From positions 1-64,000 of the forward strand of contig JAYRYJ010000012.1 in the NCBI GenBank assembly GCA_041917055.1: DNA of 64,000 bases, written 5' to 3'. The DNA is from Pseudaquidulcibacter sp041917055. GTDB taxonomy: Bacteria > Pseudomonadota > Alphaproteobacteria > Caulobacterales > Aquidulcibacteraceae. The notes under the pieces are model-generated. The model did no database searches. It worked only from the letters and a program-made list of their open reading frames with translations, and was not told where the DNA came from. How positions within the stretch are numbered: the stretch's first letter is position 1; each line of letters starts with the position of its first letter. Of the stretch, positions 55,603 through 62,743 are shown in pieces. Position numbers and translations under genes: made by a program.

Positions 55603-55826
55603 GTGTCATAACATTGAGAATTCAAGACGAACATCATCAGAGACTAAAAGAACTTGCAAAAGCTCGCGGCATAAGTGTGAATAAATTGTTTGAACATTTC
55701 ACAATTGGCGCAATTGCAGAATTTGACGCCGAAACAAGGTTCAAACTAAGGAAAATGGGCGCAGATAAGAAGCGTGCGCTTGAAATTTTGGATATGCTTG
55801 ACAAGCATTTTGAAAACGAAGGATAA
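55599..55826 (+). CDS. Ribbon-helix-helix antitoxin
   Basis: A 75-residue protein starting SVITLRIQDEHHQRLKELAK, followed by RGISVNKLFEHFTIGAIAEF: a beta-strand and two helices in the Arc/CopG/HicB-like DNA-binding pattern. The acidic C-terminal part would wrap a toxin. It is the partner class normally found with COG1569 PIN toxins, and the start overlaps the toxin remnant. Here it may persist as an orphan that represses a promoter or neutralises a related toxin elsewhere. Confidence 0.85.
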   Translation: MSVITLRIQDEHHQRLKELAKARGISVNKLFEHFTIGAIAEFDAETRFKLRKMGADKKRALEILDMLDKHFENEG

Positions 55827-55838
55827 TATAAATTATTC

Positions 55839-56879
55839 TCACCGCTCCCAAAAAAACGGATAAACCTCCACCCATTCTATTTTCTCACCTTTAGCACGTT
55901 GGGCTATGATGTATTCAACGACTTTTTTGGTTTGCGAAATCGACCTATCTGCCATGGTTAAATCGATTGTTCCGTGTCCGGGCATGAGGACGTCAAATTT
56001 TACGGGTTTTCCGTTAATTGAAAAATTCATGATTTTATCAAGCGAATGAGAATATTGCACCCAATCGGCATAGGGATTGCCCATCCAAGCATGGCGCCCA
56101 TTGTGTAATGCTATATCGCCCGAAATAAGAAAATTTTTGCCGTCGCGCGCGAAATAGAAAACTGTTGAACCCGGCGTGTGGCCTTCGCTATTTAATGCGT
56201 GAATTGTAAGATTGCCGAATTTAAGAATGTCGCCGTCATGAATGCGATTATCAATCGGACACGGAATACATTTGCCTTCGGCCTGTTCTTCAACCCATGT
56301 CGCAACAATCGAGTTACAGCTTTCCATTGGGTGGGCGTCCCCTTTGCCAATATAGGTTTTTGCGCCCATTTTCTTCCAAAAATGGCAAGATTGCCCATGG
56401 TCGATATGGCAATGAGTCAATAGGACCCATTTCACGTCTTTGGCTTTAAATCCTAATTCCTTGATGTGTCCGATGATTTCATTTTGCCATTTATCAAGAC
56501 TTGGATCAATTAATAAAAGGCCTTTTGAGGTATCAATCAGATAGGTTTGTTGTTCCAAACTATTGGTGCCGATTGACCAAATACCATTGGCGATTTGCCA
56601 TGGATTTTTACTTAAAACCAGTTTTCCCGCCACCCAATCGTCACGAATTTTTTTGCCCTCTTGTGCAAAATCCGACCATTTTTGACCTTTTTGAAGCGCG
56701 TTAATTGTCGCCAAATCAACATAAGTGTCCAAAGTCGGAACAATCTCCTGTCCCCAAGGGGTAGTCATTACGAATGGCCTATTGCCTTTGATTTTTCCAC
56801 CATCATTTAAGTCATGCGCGTTTGAAAAGGCGGGCAAAATTAGAGTGAAAATTAAGGCAAGAAGGGAAAAAAGTCTCAT
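55839..56879 (-). CDS. Metallo-beta-lactamase-fold hydrolase, B3-like
   Basis: A 346-residue secreted zinc hydrolase. A signal peptide (LFSLLALIFTLILPAFSNA) precedes a helical N-terminal extension of about 70 residues and the MBL fold. Zinc ligands follow the subclass B3 spacing: LLTHCHIDHGQSCHF, NSEGHTPGSTVFYF and MPGHGTIDL, with SGDIALH between them. B3 relatives include quorum-quenching lactonases and hydrolases of unknown role; no beta-lactam activity can be inferred. The second in-frame ATG (56879) is preferred because it gives a cleaner signal peptide. It lies 74 bases downstream of rtcB on the same strand. Confidence 0.88.
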   Translation of the reverse strand: MRLFSLLALIFTLILPAFSNAHDLNDGGKIKGNRPFVMTTPWGQEIVPTLDTYVDLATINALQKGQKWSDFAQEGKKIRDDWVAGKLVLSKNPWQIANGIWSIGTNSLEQQTYLIDTSKGLLLIDPSLDKWQNEIIGHIKELGFKAKDVKWVLLTHCHIDHGQSCHFWKKMGAKTYIGKGDAHPMESCNSIVATWVEEQAEGKCIPCPIDNRIHDGDILKFGNLTIHALNSEGHTPGSTVFYFARDGKNFLISGDIALHNGRHAWMGNPYADWVQYSHSLDKIMNFSINGKPVKFDVLMPGHGTIDLTMADRSISQTKKVVEYIIAQRAKGEKIEWVEVYPFFWER

Positions 56880-56953
56880 AACCAATTCTTGCCTATTTCG
56901 CATCGAAAATCAAAGCAAAAATGGCGGGTGCCCCATTGCACCCGCCCCCGCCA

Positions 56954-58180
56954 TTATCCTTTCACACAAACAATCTGGCGAAGCGTGTGAAGGATTTCGA
57001 CATGATCTGATTGTGCCGCCATTACTGCATCAATATCCTTATATGCCGCAGGGGTTTCGTCAATCACATCAATATCTTTTCGGCATTCCACATTTGCGGT
57101 CGCTTTAATGTGATCCTCAAGTGTGAAACGGCGTTTTGCCTCGGCGCGCGACATGGCACGCCCTGCCCCATGCGAACATGAACAGAATGCATGACGCGAC
57201 GCCTCATTATCAATTCCGCGAACAATGAAGGATTTCGCCCCCATTGAACCCGGAATAATTCCAAGGGTTTCTGAAGTAAGGCGAACCGCACCTTTACGTG
57301 TCACATAGACTTTTTCACCGAAATGTTTTTCATGTGCCACATAATTATGGTGACAATTCACTGCTTCACAATCGCACTCAAATGGTTTCGGCACGGTTTC
57401 AGAAAGCGCCGCCAAAGCCGCATCCATCATGATTTCACGATTTGCTAGGGCAAATTTTTGCGCCCAAGAAACCGCAAACATATAATCGCCAAAAAGTTCC
57501 GAACCTTCAGGGATATAAGCAAGGTCGGCATCGGGAAGATTAATGAACCAACGTCTCATTTCGTGTTTGGCGCGTTCAATAAAATATGACCCAATTCTAT
57601 TGCCAATTCCACGCGAACCGGAATGAAGCATTACCCAGACGCTATCCCCTTCATCAAGGCAAACCTCAACAAAATGGTTACCGGTGCCAAGAGTTCCAAG
57701 GTGATTTGCCGCGCGATTTGCCGCTTGCGAAATTTTTGGGTGCTTATCCTTAATTTTCGCAAGCCCCTCGACATGCGCTCCAAAAACTTTGGCGTTTTTG
57801 TCGGAAACATCGCCCCATGCGCCACGGTCATTTGTTCCGCCATTATCCGTTCTGCCATGAGGAATACGTTTTTCGATTGCATCTCTAAGGCCGAAAAGAT
57901 TGTCCGGTAAATCGCGTGCATTAAGTGTGGTTCTGACTGCCATCATGCCACAACCAATGTCCACGCCGACTGCAGCAGGGATGATTGCGCCTTTGGTTGG
58001 AATTACCGACCCGACAGTTGCGCCCATGCCCCAGTGAACATCGGGCATAATCGCGACATGCGAATGAATAAAAGGCATTGAGGCAATATTATCAAGCTGT
58101 TTCCTTGCTTGCGCCTCAACATCAACCCCGTCAATCCAGGCCTTAATTAGGCCGCCGTTTGCGCCTTCAAAAACTTTCAT
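56954..58180 (-). CDS. rtcB: RNA-splicing ligase RtcB
   Basis: GTP-dependent ligase that joins 2',3'-cyclic-phosphate or 3'-phosphate RNA ends to 5'-OH ends. Metal and catalytic residues appear in AIMPDVHWGMGATVGSVIP, VGVDIGCGM (Cys77), GTGNHFVEVCLDEGD, and CSCSHGAGRAMSRAEA with the histidine that is guanylylated in E. coli RtcB. The start at 58180 follows GGAGAAGAAA and gives 408 residues, the same as the E. coli enzyme; two upstream in-frame ATGs are less likely. No rtcA cyclase or rtcR activator gene is adjacent. Downstream of the Ro protein and HTH genes, it forms an RNA-repair operon. Confidence 0.95.
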   Translation of the reverse strand: MKVFEGANGGLIKAWIDGVDVEAQARKQLDNIASMPFIHSHVAIMPDVHWGMGATVGSVIPTKGAIIPAAVGVDIGCGMMAVRTTLNARDLPDNLFGLRDAIEKRIPHGRTDNGGTNDRGAWGDVSDKNAKVFGAHVEGLAKIKDKHPKISQAANRAANHLGTLGTGNHFVEVCLDEGDSVWVMLHSGSRGIGNRIGSYFIERAKHEMRRWFINLPDADLAYIPEGSELFGDYMFAVSWAQKFALANREIMMDAALAALSETVPKPFECDCEAVNCHHNYVAHEKHFGEKVYVTRKGAVRLTSETLGIIPGSMGAKSFIVRGIDNEASRHAFCSCSHGAGRAMSRAEAKRRFTLEDHIKATANVECRKDIDVIDETPAAYKDIDAVMAAQSDHVEILHTLRQIVCVKG

Positions 58181-58225
58181 TTTCTTCTCCATACGATGCC
58201 AACCCATTGTATGGAGGCATCTTTT

Positions 58226-58423
58226 TTAGGGCTTTTCGCCCGTTAATTCATAAATTTTGAGCCATGCATTAACTGCGGCAACTACTGGTCCCGGGATTAA
58301 GAGGCCCGCAAACCATCTAGAAACTGAGGAACGATCCACACCCAAATGTTCAGAAAGTCGTGATTGCCAGCCACGATCACCAAACAAAAGAATTGACGCT
58401 TTCCTCAGTTCCTCGGGTGTCAT
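58226..58423 (-). CDS. Small helix-turn-helix protein
   Basis: A 65-residue DNA-binding protein. RGWQSRLSEHLGVDRSSVSR followed by WFAG matches a Cro/XRE-like helix-turn-helix with the recognition helix at about residues 29-38. No effector domain. It overlaps the stop of the Ro-like gene (ATGA) and lies 45 bases before rtcB, so it is encoded within the operon and may be its autoregulator; the expected sigma-54 activator RtcR is not seen nearby. Confidence 0.8.
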   Translation of the reverse strand: MTPEELRKASILLFGDRGWQSRLSEHLGVDRSSVSRWFAGLLIPGPVVAAVNAWLKIYELTGEKP

Positions 58424-59727
58424 TTTTGGCTTTCCCCATTTTCAAATTCATTTATGAATTTCAAAACTGCTTCTGAGAAACCATCGATATGAACCCAATC
58501 GCCATATCCGACACCATATTGATTAGACGCAACATTAATCATATACGCCCGTTTCGCCTTTGGTTTTGGCAATTGGTCCTGGCTTTGTTCGTCCGTGATA
58601 ATTATTAAGCGGTCGTGCCGCAAATTATTCACTTTATTCAAAGCCTTACCAAGCAAAGTTGATGAATGAAACTGCGAATTAACAATAACATCAACACCCG
58701 CCATTCCGCGACGCGGGGGAACCTCGACAGTTTCTTGTGAAAATGTGAAGACCCGAACGTCGCCCGGAAATATTGAGGCAAGCGTTGCCGCCGCATCCAT
58801 TCGTGTCAAATCTGACTTCCGCGAAAGGCGCGCATCCATCGAACCTGATACATCCACCAATATGATGGTTTTGCCGGGCAGAATCGGGCTTTCAAGAATG
58901 CTTTCTTGAAGTGCCTGATCAAGCCAAGGCTCAAACACAGGTGCTGAACGCGCCGCTGCGACAAAACGGAAAGGCAAAACACGTTTTGCGCCTTTACGGG
59001 CAATAATCGCGCTTTTGACTAAATCCATATCGACATCAGCCTCATGCATGTTTCGCAAATTCCGCAAAAGCGCGAGATAACCAAGTTTGCCTTCACAAAT
59101 TAGTTTAGTGAAGACTTCTCGTTTATCATGGCCCGCCGAAAGCGCGACTTCCCAAGTATCGGGGCTTGGAAGGCAATTATCGGCCAATTGTTTGAACACA
59201 ATTCTTTGCGCCTCGTCTTTTGGCTTGGCATGGCACAAAAACAATGCGTCGCGCAATTTAACTGGCGCGTCGCGATTGTATTTCGCCAATTGGTAAGCAT
59301 CGAATTTGTTAAATGCTTTGCTTAGACCCAGTTTCAATTGCTTTGCCAATGGTTGTTTTCCGTTTTTGAAATACAATGCCAAAAGCTCGGTGATTTCATC
59401 GGGTCTTTGAATTGTTTCGGCAATAGTATCTGAAACCAAATTACCTTTTGCGAATTTGATCAATGCCAAAAGAAGCAATAATGGTGCGTGGCGCAAATTA
59501 TGTTTGCTACGTGCCTCTATTGCCAATTGCGCAATGATTTCGGGCGACACCTCTTGTGCGCGCGCCATTATCCTATCGGCAATTGATTGACCATTTTCGT
59601 AGAATTCATCTTCCCATAAGAAGCAAGACAATAATGAACGTCTTAATTCCTGCTCCGCACTAATACGTGCGGCGGGTGCGCCCTCTCTTGTGATGCCGGG
59701 GCGCGAGGCAAATAAATTGAACCTCAT
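58420..59727 (-). CDS. Ro60-like TROVE domain RNA-binding protein (Rsr)
   Basis: Bacterial orthologue of the Ro60 autoantigen, 435 residues. The helical-repeat TROVE ring spans about residues 15-275 (SIADRIMARAQEVSPEIIAQ, EARSKHNLRHAPLLLLLAL, KLGYLALLRNLRNMHEADVD). A von Willebrand A domain follows, with the MIDAS motif IILVDVSGSMDARL (Asp292, Ser294, Ser296) and ITDEQSQDQ further on. In other bacteria Rsr binds Y RNA and misfolded RNA and directs PNPase to rRNA. The operon with rtcB and a tRNA-like Y RNA on the same strand upstream fit this role. No strong ribosome-binding site is seen before the ATG. Confidence 0.92.
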   Translation of the reverse strand: MRFNLFASRPGITREGAPAARISAEQELRRSLLSCFLWEDEFYENGQSIADRIMARAQEVSPEIIAQLAIEARSKHNLRHAPLLLLLALIKFAKGNLVSDTIAETIQRPDEITELLALYFKNGKQPLAKQLKLGLSKAFNKFDAYQLAKYNRDAPVKLRDALFLCHAKPKDEAQRIVFKQLADNCLPSPDTWEVALSAGHDKREVFTKLICEGKLGYLALLRNLRNMHEADVDMDLVKSAIIARKGAKRVLPFRFVAAARSAPVFEPWLDQALQESILESPILPGKTIILVDVSGSMDARLSRKSDLTRMDAAATLASIFPGDVRVFTFSQETVEVPPRRGMAGVDVIVNSQFHSSTLLGKALNKVNNLRHDRLIIITDEQSQDQLPKPKAKRAYMINVASNQYGVGYGDWVHIDGFSEAVLKFINEFENGESQK

Positions 59728-59918
59728 AATATATACTCATTTTATACCAGCATCCACAAAGACACTTTCTGACACAATGCCAAAAAGCCTTGCAAAGAAA
59801 AAACCAAGGGAACTCGCGACAAGATTCTTACCAATTTACCGAAGCAAAAAGGCTTGGGGAGTTGCACCCCATGATTAGCAGTCATTACGAAGAAAATCTC
59901 GTCTATCGCCACTTGGCC

Positions 59919-59949
59919 CATCAAAGGAAAGCAATGCTTTACTTTGATG
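59919..59949. repeat. Near-perfect palindrome, rsr leader
   Basis: Arms CATCAAAG and CTTTGATG enclose a second palindrome AAAGCA-A-TGCTTT, separated by a single G/A mismatch. It forms a 14-pair hairpin with a 1-base centre on either strand. Found 192 bases before the Ro-like gene start. Confidence 0.7.
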
Positions 59950-59967
59950 CCTGATCGAATAATCAAG

Positions 59968-59988
59968 TTTGTTGCATAATGCAACAAA
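59968..59988. repeat. Perfect 10-base-arm palindrome, rsr leader
   Basis: TTTGTTGCAT, central A, then the exact complement ATGCAACAAA. Such compact dyads are typical operator or cruciform shapes. It could be a binding site for the HTH protein encoded in the operon, which is inference. Confidence 0.7.
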
Positions 59989-60017
59989 TAATTTCGCTCG
60001 AACTGCAATAATTATTC

Positions 60018-60065
60018 CAAGAGACTTGCGCACTCTGTTTTTGAAAATGCTGGGCAAGTCTCTTG
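60018..60065. repeat. Inverted repeat with 12-base arms, rsr leader
   Basis: CAAGAGACTTGC at 60018-60029 pairs with GCAAGTCTCTTG at 60054-60065 across a 24-base loop. No U-run follows on the minus strand, so it does not look like a terminator. Confidence 0.7.
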
Positions 60066-60079
60066 ATTGTTCGTTTGTC

Positions 60080-60122
60080 GCATTTCTTTTCCAAAAACCG
60101 CTTCACACTTTTTGGGAAATGC
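60080..60122. repeat. 43-base hairpin repeat, copy 1
   Basis: Imperfect hairpin with arms GCATTTC/GAAATGC and CCAAAAA/TTTTTGG around the core CCGCTTCACAC. The second copy lies 57 bases on, with one substitution. Not seen elsewhere in the window. Confidence 0.75.
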
Positions 60123-60136
60123 AATTTCTTAATATC

Positions 60137-60179
60137 GCATTTCTATTCCAAAAACCGCTTCACACTTTTTGGGAAATGC
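60137..60179. repeat. 43-base hairpin repeat, copy 2
   Basis: Same hairpin as at 60080-60122 with one base changed (CTATTCC for CTTTTCC). Its edge is 4 bases from the 3' end of the predicted Y RNA, so on the minus strand this hairpin follows the RNA directly and may mark or protect its 3' end. Confidence 0.75.
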
Positions 60180-60183
60180 TTTG

Positions 60184-60321
60184 CCTAAAGGGAACATTCA
60201 GGAACGCTAGTTGCTCTACCAACTGAGCTAAGATCCCGACACATAGTCGAAACCTGCGGGGTTCGAACCCGCGACCCACTGCGTTCAATGCGAAGAAAGC
60301 GTTCCAATCACCACTTTAGGG
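60184..60321 (-). ncRNA. YrlA-like Y RNA with permuted tRNA mimic
   Basis: Minus-strand RNA of about 138 bases. Its ends pair (60314-60320 with 60184-60190, 7 pairs), then after internal loops 60298-60305 pairs with 60201-60208 (8 pairs). Enclosed, 5' to 3', are a perfect T-arm (60272-60256, GCGGG/CCCGC, loop TTCGAAC), a 10-pair acceptor-like stem closed by TATGT (60255-60231), T and A matching tRNA positions 8-9, and a perfect D-arm (60228-60213, GCTC/GAGC, loop AGTTGGTA). Bases for the tRNA elbow contacts (8-14, 15-48, 18-55, 19-56) are present. T-arm before D-arm with a closed acceptor end matches YrlA-type Y RNAs as I know them. Lying upstream of rsr on the same strand supports this. A tRNA or tmRNA is less likely: no CCA, no free acceptor end, no tag frame. 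Confidence 0.85.
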
Positions 60322-60327
60322 TTGCGC

Positions 60328-60356
60328 GCTATATTGAGGAATGGTTTCACTTGCAA
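60328..60356 (-). promoter_or_regulatory. Sigma-70-like promoter of the Y RNA
   Basis: On the minus strand, TTGCAA (60351-60356) as -35 and TATAGC (60328-60333) as -10, with a 17-base spacer. Transcription would start about 7 bases later, near 60321, exactly where the outer stem of the Y RNA begins. No sigma-54 type promoter was recognised. Confidence 0.6.
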
Positions 60357-60464
60357 CTAATAATTTTGACTTTATCGATATGGGAAACGAATTGTTGCAA
60401 AAACGGCACAATCAGAAATCAACGCCCTATACCTTAAATTCATGAATATGATTGACGATAGACC

Positions 60465-61361
60465 CTAAACCAAATCACCATTTTCTAACAAATAAAGTGT
60501 GCCACCGAACTTATCGCCTTTTTTGGCAACCAGCTTTTTCGCGATTTGCCATTTATTTTCGCAAAAAATGCGTTCTAATTGCGGTGCGGTCAAATGATTT
60601 TGCCATCCTTTTTTAATGCGAGATTCTATGAAAGAGTTTTCAGTAATGGGATTATAGCTGATTGCCAAGTATCTGAAACTCTTTGCCAAATTGCCAATTA
60701 CGGTTTTTACGTCCAACAAATATTCCAAAACCCCGCTCATTATTGCCGCGTCCCCTTTTGGGCTTAAAGTAATATCATCGCAATTTAAGTCGAAGATAAT
60801 GGTCGCCTCGTTTCGGCGGAAAATATCAGTAGGGATATAATTTATTGATTGTGGTAAAACCTGTTCCAAAAATTGGTTACCTGCACCAAATTCCACAATC
60901 GTCGCAATGCCCGTCGGCAACAATGAATAGAGTTCAAAAGTTCTATCGTTCCATGAAGCAGCAAATAAGTCTTTGAAATACCACCGAAATCGTGAGTTGC
61001 TTATATTTGCAAAGCTGTCTTTTTGATTATCGATAACAATCGATTCAGCGTTTTCGCCAGATAATGTGTCAAAAGCAATATGTACCTTGCTTAGATCATT
61101 ATCGACAATCTCTAACAACATTTCTTTTGCTGTCTCTAGGAATTCTAGATCATATTTTTCTATTTTGGCTTTTTCGGAAAATTTTGCTTCGTAATATTTT
61201 TGGGCATTGCGCAGGAAATCGATTAATAGCTCTTTATTATTATTCGCACCCAATATCTGCTTCGCATATTTTGTGTTTCGTTTAGTAAGCTCACCAATTT
61301 GTCGCTCTGAAAAGGTGTCTCTGTCGCTTCCAATTGGGAAAAAATAATCTGCGCCTAGCAT
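60465..61361 (-). CDS. Putative SAM-dependent methyltransferase
   Basis: A 298-residue protein whose C-terminal half (about 150-298) looks like a class I methyltransferase: TIVEFGAGNQFLEQVLP is the SAM-binding motif I, YIPTDIF the acidic end of strand 2, and AAIMSGVLEYLLDVKTVIGN the motif IV region, as in MetW-like enzymes. The N-terminal half is helical and charged, begins GADYFFPIGSDRDTF, and contains a possible coiled coil; I do not recognise it. It overlaps the sdaA stop by 7 bases, so it is co-translated with that operon. The substrate is unknown. 144 bases separate it from the Y RNA. Confidence 0.7.
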   Translation of the reverse strand: MLGADYFFPIGSDRDTFSERQIGELTKRNTKYAKQILGANNNKELLIDFLRNAQKYYEAKFSEKAKIEKYDLEFLETAKEMLLEIVDNDLSKVHIAFDTLSGENAESIVIDNQKDSFANISNSRFRWYFKDLFAASWNDRTFELYSLLPTGIATIVEFGAGNQFLEQVLPQSINYIPTDIFRRNEATIIFDLNCDDITLSPKGDAAIMSGVLEYLLDVKTVIGNLAKSFRYLAISYNPITENSFIESRIKKGWQNHLTAPQLERIFCENKWQIAKKLVAKKGDKFGGTLYLLENGDLV

Positions 61362-62743
61362 TCGACCACATTCACAGCCAGCCCGCCAAGGGAGGTTTCC
61401 TTATATTTATGGCTCATATCAAGTCCGGTTTGTCGCATAGTTTCGATTACTTGATCCAAAGTAACTTTGTGATTTCCGTCACCCATTAAGGCAAGGCGTG
61501 CAGCATTTGCGGCTTTCACTGCACCGATTGCATTGCGTTCGATGCATGGGATTTGCACCAAACCTCCAACTGGGTCGCAGGTAAGACCTAAATTGTGTTC
61601 CATGGCGATTTCGGCGGCATGCTCAATTTGTTTTGGTGTTCCACCCCAAATGGCGCAAAGTCCCGCAGCACCCATTGAACAGGCCACCCCCACCTCCCCT
61701 TGGCAGCCCATTTCAGCGCCGGATAGGGAAGCGCGCTGTTTATAAATCATACCAATTGCGCCGGCAGTCAATAGGAATTTGCCGATTTTTTGGTCGTATT
61801 CCACAGCACCCTCAAAGCCGTCATCGGCACAATAATACTTAATCAATGCGGGAATGAGACCCGAGGCGCCATTCGTCGGCGCAGTAACAACCCGCCCGCC
61901 ATCTGCATTTTCTTCATTAACCGCCATGGCATAAACATTTAGCCAATCAAATAAGCGTTCAAGTTCTTGCGAATTGCGATTATTTAACAAGCTTTGATAA
62001 AGCCCAAGTGCGCGGCGCCGCACATTTAGGCCGCCTGGCAATATACCGTCTGTTTCAAGACCGCGTCTAATGGCGTCATGCATCGAATTCCAAATCTGCA
62101 TAAGTGCTTTTTCGGTTTCGGAGCGCGAGCGCATTGCATCCTCATTTTGTAAAACAATCTCGTGAATTTGCAGATTATTATTGGCACACAATGCCAATAA
62201 TTCAGCGCCAGAAGTAAACAAAAACGGCGCATTTTTGGCTCGCGCGAGAATATCATCTTTCAAAGGCTTTAAAAGCTGTTCGCGACTTGCAATAAAGCCC
62301 CCGCCGGTTGAATAGAATTCGCGTTTGAAAATTTCGATTTCACCTTCAAAAAACCGAATAATCATGCCGTTAGGGTGAAGTTCGGGGATTATATCACCAC
62401 GCAAATCAATATCACGCGACAAGTCAAAATCAATTTCATACTTGCCACCAAGTTTGATTTTGCCACTTTGTTTTATGTTCTCAATTGCGGCGATGGCTTG
62501 TGCTTTGTCTATGGTTTCGGGTTCGTATCCCAAAAGCCCCCAAATTGTGGCATTGATTGTGCCGTGACCAACCCCGGTAAGCGCCAAAGAACCTTGAAGT
62601 TCGGAAATCACGCGCGTGGTTTTTGCAAGCGCGCCTTTGCGCTTGGCCTCGACAATCGCGCGCTTGGCAATGCGCATTGGCCCCGTGGTATGGGAACTTG
62701 AAGGGCCAAGACCAATTTTGAAAATATCGAGAACGCTAAACAT
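61355..62743 (-). CDS. sdaA: L-serine ammonia-lyase, single-chain, iron-sulfur type
   Basis: Deaminates L-serine to pyruvate. The beta domain starts FSVLDIFKIGLGPSSSHTTG; the alpha domain contains TAPTNGASGLIPAL-like residues, GCQGEVGVACSMGAAGLCA and LTCDPVGGLVQIPCIERN, whose cysteines hold the 4Fe-4S cluster, and ends with a C-terminal Cys (VNVVEC) that can coordinate the cluster in family structures. Length is 462 residues. Its start shares bases with the esterase stop (TAATG). Confidence 0.95.
   Translation of the reverse strand: MFSVLDIFKIGLGPSSSHTTGPMRIAKRAIVEAKRKGALAKTTRVISELQGSLALTGVGHGTINATIWGLLGYEPETIDKAQAIAAIENIKQSGKIKLGGKYEIDFDLSRDIDLRGDIIPELHPNGMIIRFFEGEIEIFKREFYSTGGGFIASREQLLKPLKDDILARAKNAPFLFTSGAELLALCANNNLQIHEIVLQNEDAMRSRSETEKALMQIWNSMHDAIRRGLETDGILPGGLNVRRRALGLYQSLLNNRNSQELERLFDWLNVYAMAVNEENADGGRVVTAPTNGASGLIPALIKYYCADDGFEGAVEYDQKIGKFLLTAGAIGMIYKQRASLSGAEMGCQGEVGVACSMGAAGLCAIWGGTPKQIEHAAEIAMEHNLGLTCDPVGGLVQIPCIERNAIGAVKAANAARLALMGDGNHKVTLDQVIETMRQTGLDMSHKYKETSLGGLAVNVVEC

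Noticed and set aside
55839..56879. Antibiotic-resistance metallo-beta-lactamase
   Set aside because: Only the fold and zinc ligands are visible; many B3-like hydrolases have other substrates and the context gives no support.
59728..59800. Sigma-54 promoter for rsr
   Set aside because: TGGCA occurs on the minus strand near 59780, but without a TTGC element at the right spacing.
60080..60179. CRISPR array
   Set aside because: Only two copies, with a 14-base gap, each a hairpin; no cas genes.
59742..60226. Several short frames upstream of the Ro gene
   Set aside because: They run through palindromes and the Y RNA, lack start signals and show no protein-like pattern.
60184..60290. An ordinary tRNA gene on the minus strand
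   Set aside because: The T-arm lies before the D-arm, the acceptor stem is closed by a 5-base loop and there is no CCA or free 3' end; a Y RNA explains all parts.
60184..60321. Permuted two-piece tmRNA (ssrA), known in alphaproteobacteria
   Set aside because: tmRNA lacks a canonical D-stem, and no tag-peptide frame or pseudoknots are evident. The terminal stem and Ro neighbour fit Y RNA better.
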